Of a DNA stretch of 64,000 nucleotides, positions 42,708 through 52,522 are shown piece after piece (position 1 is the stretch's first letter; each line of letters begins with the position of its first letter). The notes under the pieces were generated by a model. That model did no database searches. It worked only from the letters and a program-made list of their open reading frames with translations, and was not told where the DNA came from. The translations under genes were made by a program, and so were the position numbers. Source of the stretch: Pseudonocardia humida (GTDB taxonomy: Bacteria > Actinomycetota > Actinomycetes > Mycobacteriales > Pseudonocardiaceae); contig NZ_JAGSOV010000044.1 in the NCBI RefSeq assembly GCF_023898865.1, forward strand, positions 1-64,000, written 5' to 3'.

Positions 42708-44533
42708 CCGTTCGGCGGGCGCCACTCCTGCGCTCCGGTGACCGGCCCCGTCCGCAGCGGCCCGGGCCCGACGCCGGTCGCGGCGTCCGCGGCCGACGTG
42801 CTGATCACCAGGGTGACCGGCTGGAAGAGCGGCAGCGCCGGCAGCTGCTGCCAGAGCACCCGCTCGACCTGCAGTGCCGCGTCGGCCCGCGGCGTGGGCG
42901 AGACCAGGTCGTCCAGGGCGGGCTGCAGCGCGGCGAAGCAGAATCCGGTCGGCGGGCGCGGCGGGAACGGCACCGCGGCGCTCGGCGACGGGCAGCCGTA
43001 GTCGGAGGCCAGTTCAGTGCCCGGATCACCACCGGTCGTGCGCGGCAGGACCATCAGGTCGGGCTCGACGGTCCCCGGCGCGGTCGGGTTCGCGCTCGTC
43101 GTGGAGCTGCTCGGGGGCGCGGTGCTCGGCTCCGGGGTGGGCGCAGCGGGGGTGGCGACCCCCGACGGTCCACCCGGTGCCGTCGACGGGGTCGGCGCGG
43201 GCGGTGTGGTCGGTGGGGGGCTGGGCGGCGTGGCCGGCACGGCCTCCTGCCCGAACAGCGCGACCGCGCCCGGCGCCACGATGTCGACGTCGATGCCGGC
43301 CTGGTCGAGCTGCTCGGCCACGATGCGGGCGACCCGCAGGTCGTCCGGGCGCTCGGCGGCCGCGCCCAGCACCAGCCGCACCGGCGCGCCGGCCACCGCC
43401 CAGCGGCCGGTGGTCAGGTCGCGCGACCACCCGGCCTGGGCCAGCAGCTGGCCGGCGACCACCGGGTCGGGGCGGGCCGGGGCGCCCTGCGGCGCCGTGG
43501 CCTGGTAGCCGGGCTCGGACGGGGCCAGGCCGAACGCGTCGGCGGGCAGCGCGTCCGGCGCGGCCCGGGCCCGGACCGCCTCCCGGTCGACGAGCGCCGC
43601 GACGCCCTGCCGGGCCCGCGGGTCGGCCAGCGGGCCCCCGTCGCCCCGCATGCCCAGCTGGACCACCACCGGCTGCGGCGCGGGCTGGGTGTGGGGTGCG
43701 GGTTGCAGGCCGCCGAGGGCCGTGCGGATGTCGGCGTCGGCCTCGGTGAGCGCGATGTCGACGTCGCCGGATGCCAGCCCGGCCACCGTCTGGGCGTCGT
43801 CGAGGCGCTGCAGGACCAGCACGTCCAGCACGCTCGGGGCGTCCCAGTACAGGTCGTTGCGGGTCAGCTCGACCAGGCCGCGGTCGCGGTCGATGGTGCC
43901 GATGCGGAACGGGCCCCCCGACGCCGGGAGGCCACCGGTGGTGGCGCCGACCCAGGAGCCGGGTGCGTCCTTGAGCAGGTGCGCCGGCAGCAGGTCGGTG
44001 AACAGCTCCTTCCACGCCGGGTAGGCGTGCGCGAACACGACGTCGACGGCCTTGCCCCCGGCGCGCGAACGCACGTCGGTGATCAGCCGGTAGCCGGCGT
44101 CGTCGGCGACGCCGGGCTCCTCGCGCATCCGCTCCCACAGGTAGACGAAGTCCTCGGCGGCGATCGGCGCGTTGTCCGACCAGGACGCCTCCAGGTTGAG
44201 CTCGTAGCTCACCGTGAACGGCTCGGTCGCGACCACCTCGGCGCTGGTGGCGATCGTCTGGTCGATCTGCATGGCGCCGTCGGCGTCGGGGCGGAACACC
44301 GAGGGCAGCACCAGCGTGGCCAGCGCCGTGGTCACCGGGCTCAGGTGCGCCAGCAGGTGCGGGTTGAACCCGGCCGGGATGTCGCCCACGGCCACCACGA
44401 GCTTCGTCGGGTCGGGCTGGGCGGTCGGCACCGGCTCGGACGGCTGCGGCACGGGCTCGTTGACGCAGGCCGTCAGCAGCCCCGCGAGCACCCCCGCCAG
44501 CAGCACGACCACCCCGGCCCGCCTGCGCCTCAC
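42704..44533 (-). CDS. lpqW: LpqW-like lipoprotein
   Basis: 609 residues, GTG start at 44533 with AGGGGGA four bases upstream. The hydrophobic signal ends at lipobox LTAC with the lipidated Cys at residue 23. The remainder is an SBP family 5 fold with a low-complexity Pro/Thr/Ser insertion (about residues 430-490) and the SDYGCPSPSA/GFC block seen in mycobacterial LpqW (Rv1166). LpqW steers phosphatidylinositol mannosides between PIM and lipoarabinomannan synthesis, rather than binding peptides. Its place next to typA supports that identity; the adjacent opp genes could also use it as a second binder. Confidence 0.82.
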   Translation of the reverse strand: MRRRRAGVVVLLAGVLAGLLTACVNEPVPQPSEPVPTAQPDPTKLVVAVGDIPAGFNPHLLAHLSPVTTALATLVLPSVFRPDADGAMQIDQTIATSAEVVATEPFTVSYELNLEASWSDNAPIAAEDFVYLWERMREEPGVADDAGYRLITDVRSRAGGKAVDVVFAHAYPAWKELFTDLLPAHLLKDAPGSWVGATTGGLPASGGPFRIGTIDRDRGLVELTRNDLYWDAPSVLDVLVLQRLDDAQTVAGLASGDVDIALTEADADIRTALGGLQPAPHTQPAPQPVVVQLGMRGDGGPLADPRARQGVAALVDREAVRARAAPDALPADAFGLAPSEPGYQATAPQGAPARPDPVVAGQLLAQAGWSRDLTTGRWAVAGAPVRLVLGAAAERPDDLRVARIVAEQLDQAGIDVDIVAPGAVALFGQEAVPATPPSPPPTTPPAPTPSTAPGGPSGVATPAAPTPEPSTAPPSSSTTSANPTAPGTVEPDLMVLPRTTGGDPGTELASDYGCPSPSAAVPFPPRPPTGFCFAALQPALDDLVSPTPRADAALQVERVLWQQLPALPLFQPVTLVISTSAADAATGVGPGPLRTGPVTGAQEWRPPNG

Positions 44534-44698
44534 CTGTCCCCCTGCCCGTCGCCGGGCGCACGCCGGCGAGCGACGGCCATCCTCGCACCGGGCGCGGCGC
44601 CCGCGCTCACCCCCCGTTCCGGCGACCTGCACTCGACTGAACCGCGCCTCCGGCGGCGCCTTCGCGGCGGGCCGGAGGGTCCTCGCAGCGCTGCCTGG

Positions 44699-44730
44699 GT
44701 CCTCGCAGCGCGCCGGCGGGCTGCGAGGAC
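44699..44730 (-). terminator. Hairpin terminator after typA
   Basis: GTCCTCGCAGC (44699-44709) pairs with GCTGCGAGGAC (44720-44730) with a ten-base loop. A further copy of GTCCTCGCAGCG at 44679-44690 could compete for the same partner. The gap (44534-44774) between typA and lpqW holds no gene. Confidence 0.65.
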
Positions 44731-44774
44731 GACCCCCCGGCTGCGAGACGCCAGAACGCCGAGCGGACCGGGCC

Positions 44775-46699
<1,925 letters not shown>

Positions 46700-46703
<4 letters not shown>

Positions 46704-47674
46704 GATTCAGGGTAGCCCGCCGCAGGGCGCGCTTGTTCCCCGAGGGGCCCTCCGGGGCGCCCGCTCGTGGCGGAGATCACCGGCGGGTGGCCGTCCGGCC
46801 CGACGACGACGGCCCCCGCGATCTCGGCGAGCACGATGCTAGGCCGCTCGACGAGGTCGTGCCAGGTGTACACGAGCACCTTCCCGCCCGGTCGCCGGAC
46901 GGCGGCCGGCCCGGCCATCCCGCGGGCCTCGATCGCCAGGTCGGCGGCCGGGAAGGTGATCCGCGGCGGGCCTCCCGCCGCGGGGTTCTCCAGCCGCCAT
47001 CCCGGCGGGCCCGCCCGGTGCAGCAGCCGCGCCAGCAGCCGCACGGCCTCGGTGGCCGAGCGGTCGGCCGCGGACTCCAGCAGCAGCGCCGCGCGGGCGG
47101 CCCCCGGCGTGCCGCGCATCCGCCGGTGGGCGGCCCGCACGGCCGGGAACCGGACCCGACCGCGCAGCGCCCCGTCGAGCAGGGCAGGGCCCCGCGCGCC
47201 GAGCGCGACGGCGGCGTCGAGGACGGTCAGCGGGAGGGCCGTGACGGGCGCGCCCCGCACCAGCGCGACGTCGACCCGCCCGAGCTCCCGCACTCGCACG
47301 GCGACCCCGACCCGCGGCCGACCCCGGCGCCCCACCGCCGGGACGGTGACCGTCACGACGTCCGGGGGCTCGTCGAGCAGCCCGTGCCACCAGGCCGCGG
47401 ACGGCCCCGACAGCACGGCGGCGGGCCCGGCCCACAGCAGCGCCGCCCACCCCGCCGCCGCCGGGTCGAGGGAGCCGCGGACCAGGTAGACGCGCGGGTG
47501 CAGCGGCAGCCAGCGGCGCAACCGGAGCCGGTCGTCGATCGCGGCCGGGGCGAAGCCGACCCCCACGGCCTGCTCCCGGGTGAGGACGCCGGCCTGGCGG
47601 TCGAGCAGCGCGCGCAGAGCATCGGGGTCGGGGCGGGGATCGGCGGCGGGCGGGGCGGCGGCATCGGGGTGCAT
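46700..47674 (-). CDS. AbiEi/DUF559-like protein coupled to typA
   Basis: 324 residues from the ATG at 47674. The N-terminal third has a winged-helix-like pattern (LRALLDRQAGVLTREQAV) similar to type IV toxin-antitoxin AbiEi N-terminal domains. The C-terminal end recalls the DUF559/VSR nuclease-like fold (ADLAIEARG and VLVYTWHDLVERPSIVLAEI), but the middle of that core (the usual R-x-x-D block) seems shortened, so activity is doubtful. Its stop overlaps the typA GTG by four bases. No toxin partner is adjacent. Function is unknown. Confidence 0.62.
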
Positions 47675-47833
47675 GCCCGCCACTGACGACGACGGCCACG
47701 GAACGGTTCCGCGCTCGTGTGCGATCGACAACGAACGGGCCGGATCCGTTGCGATCGCGAAGGGGATCGGCGCGTTCCCGCCCATCCGCGGTGACCTGCC
47801 CCCGCCGAGCCGCACGGACGCGGACCGTGCCGC

Positions 47834-48637
47834 TCAGGTCGTCGAGGGGCCGAGGAGGGCGCGCAGGTCGGGGAGCACGGCGCGGTCGGCGTCGACCCAG
47901 TCGACGGCCTCCAGCTCGGCGGGGCCGACCCAGCGCAGCCCGGCGTGCTCCAGTGCGGTCGGGGCGGAGCCGTCGACGAGCACGGCGGCGTGCACCCGCA
48001 GCACCCCCGCGTCGATGAGCAGGTCGGTGCCCACCCGCCCGGTCGGGGAGACGGCGCACCCGAGCTCCTCGCGGCACTCCCGCACCACCGCGTCCTCCTC
48101 GGCCTCCCCCGCCTCCACCCGCCCGCCGGCGAGCTCCCAGCGCCCGGCGAGCGCGGGCGGACGGGTGCGCTGGGCGGCGAGCACGGCGCCGTCGCGGACC
48201 AGGGCCGTGGCCACCACGACGGCGCCGGCCCCGACCGCCGTCGCCGCCGCGACCAGCCGTTCCGCCCGGGCGCTGCGCAGCCGGCGAAGGGGGCGCCGGG
48301 CCAGCAGCCGGGTGAGCGGACCGGCCCGCCACCCGTCGCGGACCTCGGTGCCGGTGCCGACCGGTACCAGCCGCGCCGACCACCGGCTGCCGCGCCACGG
48401 CCGCGACCGCACCTCGGCCGACAGCTCCGCCGGCCCGACCGCCCGCACCTCGACCACCACCGGGACGCGGAGCCCGGGCAGCACCCGCACCCCGATCGTC
48501 AGCAGGTCGCCCGGTCCGAGCCAGCGCCCCGGACGGCGCCGCACCCGGTGCCCGGCGGCGCGCAGTACGTCGTCGAGCAGATCGGCGTCGCGTAGCAGCC
48601 CGGCCACCGTCCGCGCCTCCGCGTCCACCCACACCAC
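47834..48637 (-). CDS. SRPBCC-NUDIX fusion, MutT2-like nucleotide pyrophosphohydrolase
   Basis: 267 residues. The N-terminal 120 or so residues look like a START/SRPBCC helix-grip domain: a ligand-binding shape with strands such as LLTIGVRVLPGLRVPVVVEVRA. The C-terminal part is a NUDIX domain with the full box GRVEAGEAEEDAVVRECREE, so it should hydrolyse nucleoside diphosphate derivatives. By place it is the Rv1160 (mutT2) counterpart, but MutT2 is a stand-alone NUDIX. GTG 48637 has GGGAGGA nine bases upstream. Fusion of the two domains is unusual. Confidence 0.78.
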   Translation of the reverse strand: MVWVDAEARTVAGLLRDADLLDDVLRAAGHRVRRRPGRWLGPGDLLTIGVRVLPGLRVPVVVEVRAVGPAELSAEVRSRPWRGSRWSARLVPVGTGTEVRDGWRAGPLTRLLARRPLRRLRSARAERLVAAATAVGAGAVVVATALVRDGAVLAAQRTRPPALAGRWELAGGRVEAGEAEEDAVVRECREELGCAVSPTGRVGTDLLIDAGVLRVHAAVLVDGSAPTALEHAGLRWVGPAELEAVDWVDADRAVLPDLRALLGPSTT

Positions 48638-48670
48638 GGCGCGGATCCTCCCAGCCCCGCCGCGCCGCCC

Positions 48671-48758
48671 GGGTTCAGGAAGGCCACCTTCAGGTCCGCA
48701 CAGGGCAGGAAGGCCACCCTCCTGAACCCGGGGGTCCATGAAGGTGGCCTTCCTGAAC
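48671..48758 (-). terminator. Two-state hairpin element, GTTCAGGAAGGCCACC family (1)
   Basis: A 20-bp arm, GTTCAGGAAGGCCACCTTCA (48673-48692), pairs perfectly with 48739-48758. Its first part (GGGTTCAGGA, 48671-48680) can instead pair with TCCTGAACCC (48720-48729), which excludes the long stem. A third partial AGGAAGGCCACC copy lies between. It follows the ABC permease stop (48799), so it is likely that operon's terminator. The related element at 53911-53967 has the same two-choice design. Confidence 0.65.
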
Positions 48759-48798
48759 TTCCCGGCCCGGGGACGAACCACCCGAGCACGGGGCGCGC

Positions 48799-49668
48799 TC
48801 AGGCGTCGCGGCGCAGCATCCGGTAGGTCGCCAGCCCGCCGCCCACCGCCGTGTAGCAGAGCGCCCGCAGCGAGCTCTCCACCAGACCGTCCCAGACCAT
48901 CGGGTCGCGCAGCACGTCGGCCCCGGCCGTCCAGCCGCTGGTGAGCAGGTAGGGCTGCAGCCAGTCGAGCGCGGGGATGGCGCTGAGCACGCCGAACACG
49001 ATCAGCCCGCCCAGCACCGAGGCCAGCACGACCATCGGGTGCTCGGTCAGCGAGCTCAGCGCCAGCGCGACCGCGCCGACCGCGGCCAGCTGCCCGACCG
49101 TCCACACCACCATGATCAGCACGCGGCCCAGTGCCTCGCCCAGGCCGATGGTGGTGCCCGACAGCGTGACGAGCTGGCCGTCCGCGGAGCCGACGACGAC
49201 CAGCGCGGCGAGCAGCCCCGCGACCGCGATGACCAGCACCGCCAGCGTGGCCACCACCAGCACCCCGAAGGCCTTCATCACCACCAGCCGCAGCCGGCCG
49301 ACGGGGGCCAGCAGCAGCCCGCGCAGCGTGCCGCTGGCGGCCTCGCCCGCGATGGCGTCGGCGGCGGCCGTCGTGACCGCCATCGGCAGCAGCAGGGCCA
49401 GCGCGAGGGTGATCGAGGCGACCGGGAGGACCAGTCCGTTGCCGGCGATCGCACCGATCAGGCCGGGGCCGCCGCGGGGGCCCGGGACGTCGCCGCCGAC
49501 GACGGTGACCCCGATGGCGATGACGACCGGGATGAGCGCCAGCACGCCGAGCATCACCAGCGTGCGCGGCCTGCGCAGCACCCAGGTCAGCTCCGCGCCG
49601 AGCAGCCGGCCCAGCGGCGCCGATCGAGGGGCGGTGGCCGCCCCGGCGGGCAGCACGGCGGTGGTCAC
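48799..49668 (-). CDS. ABC-2 type transporter permease
   Basis: 289 residues, six predicted membrane segments. The RPRTLVMLGVLALIPVVIAIG first helix, an AGEAASGTLRGLLL loop and glycine-rich later helices fit the ABC-2 permease family. GTG at 49668 overlaps the end of its ATPase by four bases. With the ATPase and LolA-like protein it forms a three-gene operon; the cargo is unknown, and export of lipid or antibiotic is typical for the family. Confidence 0.82.
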   Translation of the reverse strand: MTTAVLPAGAATAPRSAPLGRLLGAELTWVLRRPRTLVMLGVLALIPVVIAIGVTVVGGDVPGPRGGPGLIGAIAGNGLVLPVASITLALALLLPMAVTTAAADAIAGEAASGTLRGLLLAPVGRLRLVVMKAFGVLVVATLAVLVIAVAGLLAALVVVGSADGQLVTLSGTTIGLGEALGRVLIMVVWTVGQLAAVGAVALALSSLTEHPMVVLASVLGGLIVFGVLSAIPALDWLQPYLLTSGWTAGADVLRDPMVWDGLVESSLRALCYTAVGGGLATYRMLRRDA

Positions 49669-50660
49669 GGGGTCTCCTCGGTGAGCCGGGCGAACAGCTC
49701 GTCCAGGTTGGTGCGGTTGCGGCGGGCCTCGTGCACGGCCACCCCGGCCCGCACCAGCAGGGCGATGACCTCGGGGGCGGGCGGGCCGTCGTCGGCGGCG
49801 GCGACGCCGTCCTCGGTGCGGTAGGCGGTGACGCCGACCTCGCGCAGGGTGCGCAGGGCGAGCTCGACGTCGGGGGTGCTGACGACGAGCCCGGAGCCGC
49901 CCGTGTCCAGCAGGGTGCGCAGCTCCCCCGCGGCCAGCAGCGAGCCGGACTGCAGCACGGCGACGTGGGTGCAGGTGGCCTCGACCTCGGCCAGCAGGTG
50001 CGAGGAGACGATCACCGTGGCGCCGCCGGCGTGCAGTTCGCCGATGATGCGCCGCACGTCGCGGGTGCCCGCGGGGTCGAGGCCGTTGGTGGGCTCGTCG
50101 AGCACGACGAGCCTGCGGGGCAGCAGCAGCGCGGCGGCCAGCCCGAGGCGCTGCTTCATGCCCAGCGAGTAGCCGCGGTAGCGGCGGTCGGCCGCGGCGG
50201 CCAGCCCGACGCGCTCCAGCGCGTCGTCGACGACCGGCGCGAGCGGTCGCCCGCCCAGCAGCGGCTCGGCGGCCGCCACCCGGCTGAGGTTGGCCCGCCC
50301 GGACAGGAACGGGTGGAACCCCGGTCCCTCGACCAGCGCCCCGACGTGCGGGAGGGCGGCGGCTGCGGCCGCGCCGACGTCGTGGCCGAGCAGTTCGGCG
50401 CGCCCGGCGGTGGGCCGGGTGAGCCCGAGCAGCATGCGGATGAGGGTGGTCTTGCCCGAGCCGTTGGGCCCCAGCATCCCGAGCACGGAGCCGGTCGGGA
50501 CGTCGAGGTCGACGCCGTCGACGGCGACGGTCGGGCCGAACACCTTGCGCAGCCCGACGGCGCGGGCGGCGAACCCCGCCGCCGCGGCGGTGGCCGCGGT
50601 GGCGGGGTCGTCGGTCGGGACCTCGGTGGTCCGGTCGGTGGTCTGGTCGGTGCTGGTCAC
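49665..50660 (-). CDS. ABC exporter ATP-binding protein
   Basis: 331 residues. Walker A GPNGSGKTT, signature-type YSLGMKQR and Walker B LVVLDEPTNGLDP are all intact, as in bacitracin or daunorubicin-type exporters. GTG 50660 overlaps the LolA-like gene's stop by four bases, so translation is coupled. A long in-frame extension upstream belongs to the neighbouring gene in another frame and is rejected. It powers the ABC-2 permease encoded next. Confidence 0.87.
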   Translation of the reverse strand: MTSTDQTTDRTTEVPTDDPATAATAAAAGFAARAVGLRKVFGPTVAVDGVDLDVPTGSVLGMLGPNGSGKTTLIRMLLGLTRPTAGRAELLGHDVGAAAAAALPHVGALVEGPGFHPFLSGRANLSRVAAAEPLLGGRPLAPVVDDALERVGLAAAADRRYRGYSLGMKQRLGLAAALLLPRRLVVLDEPTNGLDPAGTRDVRRIIGELHAGGATVIVSSHLLAEVEATCTHVAVLQSGSLLAAGELRTLLDTGGSGLVVSTPDVELALRTLREVGVTAYRTEDGVAAADDGPPAPEVIALLVRAGVAVHEARRNRTNLDELFARLTEETP

Positions 50661-51745
50661 TGCCCCAGTGCCTCGGTGAGCACCTGCTCGGGGACCGCGC
50701 CCGCGGCCACCCGGCCGTCGTCGGTGATGATCGCGCTGGCCACCGCGGTGCTGATCAGCGTGCCGCTGCCCCACGGCCCGCTCACCGGCGTGCCCAGTGC
50801 GGAGAGGTCGATGTTCGGCCGCCCCTCGCCCCGGCCCTCGCGGGACGGGTCGTCCAGGGCTCCGGCCAGGTCGCCCCCGGAGGCCACGACGACGGTGTCC
50901 CACCCGTCGCCGACGACCGTCGGCTCGACGCCGTCCGGGAGGCGCTCCGGCTTGCCCGCCATCGGGCCGGCGTGCGCGGGCGCCGGTTCGACGGTGGCCC
51001 CGGGCGGCGGGGTGAAGGTGAACAGCGACGCGTCCTGCGGGCCGAACCGCAGCTCGGTGAAGCCGAGCTGCAGGGCGGGCTCGGTGGAGCCGTTGGCCAG
51101 CACGGTGAGCCGCAGCGGCACCCGGTGCTCGGCGTCGACGGCCAGGCGCACCTCGCGCAGCAGCGTGCGCTCGCTGGCGGCCGGGGTGAGCACGAGCTCG
51201 TACGCGGCCCGCCCGGCGACCTCGGCGGTGCCGTCGACCCGGACGTCGCTGCTGGTGCGCAGCGCGTCGAGGGCCTCGGTGGCGGCGGCGGTCGGGTCGG
51301 CCACGGCCGACTCCCGCTCGGCGGGCCCGCCGTCCGCGGGCGCCGTGTGCACCGTCTGGTCCTCGGAGTTCCACGCCCAGAACGTCTCGCCGTCCGAGAC
51401 GAGGGTGCGCTCGCCGGAGTCGGTGGGCAGCTGCACGCGGCCGCGGCCCTCGCCGTCGGACCAGACGCGGGCGGTGCTGTCGCCGTCGGCGGCCTGCGGC
51501 ATGCCCGGCAGCGCCGGGAGCCCGAGGGCGTTGTCGAGCTCGACGGTGCCGTCGAAGGCGCCGATGTCGGCGGTGAGCACGGAGGAGACCAGCTCCTCCG
51601 CGCTCACCGGGGGGAGTTCGGGGGCGGCGCCCGCGCCGCCGGGGAGGGCCAGCAGCCCGAGCCCGACCGCGCCGGCGACCGCCACTCCGGCGGCGACCCG
51701 GCGTCCCGTCGTGCCCTGGCCGGAGGTCTTGTCCTGCGCTGTCAT
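50657..51745 (-). CDS. LolA-like exported protein
   Basis: 362 residues. A hydrophobic signal segment (VAAGVAVAGAVGLGLLALPGGAGAA) is followed by a LolA-like beta half-barrel: ERTLVSDGETFWAWNSEDQTV and LLREVRLAVDAEHRVPLRLTVLANG. Such proteins in actinobacteria may carry lipids or act as sensors beside sigma factors or two-component systems. ATG at 51745; another ATG at 51763 would add six residues. It is first in the operon with the ABC exporter and divergent from the two-component genes. Confidence 0.75.
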   Translation of the reverse strand: MTAQDKTSGQGTTGRRVAAGVAVAGAVGLGLLALPGGAGAAPELPPVSAEELVSSVLTADIGAFDGTVELDNALGLPALPGMPQAADGDSTARVWSDGEGRGRVQLPTDSGERTLVSDGETFWAWNSEDQTVHTAPADGGPAERESAVADPTAAATEALDALRTSSDVRVDGTAEVAGRAAYELVLTPAASERTLLREVRLAVDAEHRVPLRLTVLANGSTEPALQLGFTELRFGPQDASLFTFTPPPGATVEPAPAHAGPMAGKPERLPDGVEPTVVGDGWDTVVVASGGDLAGALDDPSREGRGEGRPNIDLSALGTPVSGPWGSGTLISTAVASAIITDDGRVAAGAVPEQVLTEALGQ

Positions 51746-51768
51746 GGGTTCAGCTTGACCCATCGCCG

Positions 51769-51806
51769 CTGAGAGCGTTCTGAGGTGCTGAGAGTGCCCT
51801 GAGGTG
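51769..51806. promoter_or_regulatory. Two tandem 19-bp repeats with CTGAG half-sites
   Basis: CTGAGAGCGTTCTGAGGTG (51769-51787) is directly followed by CTGAGAGTGCCCTGAGGTG (51788-51806), three mismatches in 19. Each unit holds CTGAG twice, 11 bp apart, the one-helical-turn spacing used by OmpR-family regulators on direct repeats. The site lies between the response-regulator gene and the divergent LolA-like operon, so the response regulator probably binds here and controls both. Confidence 0.65.
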
Positions 51807-51824
51807 CGTGGTCGCCGGGGTGGG

Positions 51825-51838
51825 TAGCGTCCGCGGCG
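51825..51838 (+). promoter_or_regulatory. Leaderless-type promoter for the response regulator
   Basis: TAGCGT at 51825-51830 lies eight bases before the ATG, so transcription should start at or very near the start codon. The repeats just upstream would overlap its -35 region. Confidence 0.5.
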
Positions 51839-52522
51839 ATGGCACGCGTACTGGTGGTCGACGACGAGCCGGGCATCCGGACGGCGGTGGCCCGCGGCCT
51901 GACCGCGGAGGGCATGGAGGTCGTCGCGGTCGGCGACGGGCGCTCCGCCCTGGACGCCGCGCTCACCGGCGGCTTCGACGCGATCGTGCTCGACATCATC
52001 CTGCCCGGGCTGTCCGGCTACCGGGTGCTGGAGCAGCTGCGCGCGGCCGGCGTCGACACCCCGGTGCTGCTGCTGTCGGCCAAGGACGGCGAGTTCGACC
52101 AGGCCGACGGCCTCGACCTCGGCGCCGACGGCTACCTGGTCAAGCCGTTCGCGTTCGTCGTGCTGGTCGCGCAGCTCAAGGCGATGCTGCGGCGCCGCGA
52201 CGCCGCCCTGGGCCGCACCGGGCAGCGGGTGCGGCTGGGCTCGCTGATCGTCGACCCGGTGGCCAGGGCGGTCAGCTGGGACGGCGACTCGATCGAGCTC
52301 TCGCCGCGGGAGTTCGCGCTGCTGCACGCGCTGGCCAGCCGCCCGGACACGGCCGTGGCCAAGGACGAGCTGCTGCGCCTGGTCTGGGGCGACGAGCAGG
52401 CGGTGAGCCGCAACGTGGTCGAGGTCTACGTCGGGTACGTGCGCCGCAAGCTCGACACCGTCGGCGCCGGGCACGTGCTCAAGACCGTGCGCGGCTACGG
52501 CTACATCGTCGCGTCCCCGTGA
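51839..52522 (+). CDS. OmpR-family response regulator
   Basis: 227 residues. The receiver domain has Asp8 and Asp9, phosphoryl acceptor Asp52 (FDAIVLDIILP) and a Lys in LSAKDG. The C-terminal winged helix (FALLHALASRPDTAVAKDELLRLVWG, then a recognition region VVEVYVGYVRRKLD) binds DNA. It is coupled to the histidine kinase: the TGA stop shares its final A with the kinase ATG. It is likely to regulate the tandem CTGAG repeats upstream and perhaps similar half-sites before sigE. Confidence 0.9.
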   Translation: MARVLVVDDEPGIRTAVARGLTAEGMEVVAVGDGRSALDAALTGGFDAIVLDIILPGLSGYRVLEQLRAAGVDTPVLLLSAKDGEFDQADGLDLGADGYLVKPFAFVVLVAQLKAMLRRRDAALGRTGQRVRLGSLIVDPVARAVSWDGDSIELSPREFALLHALASRPDTAVAKDELLRLVWGDEQAVSRNVVEVYVGYVRRKLDTVGAGHVLKTVRGYGYIVASP

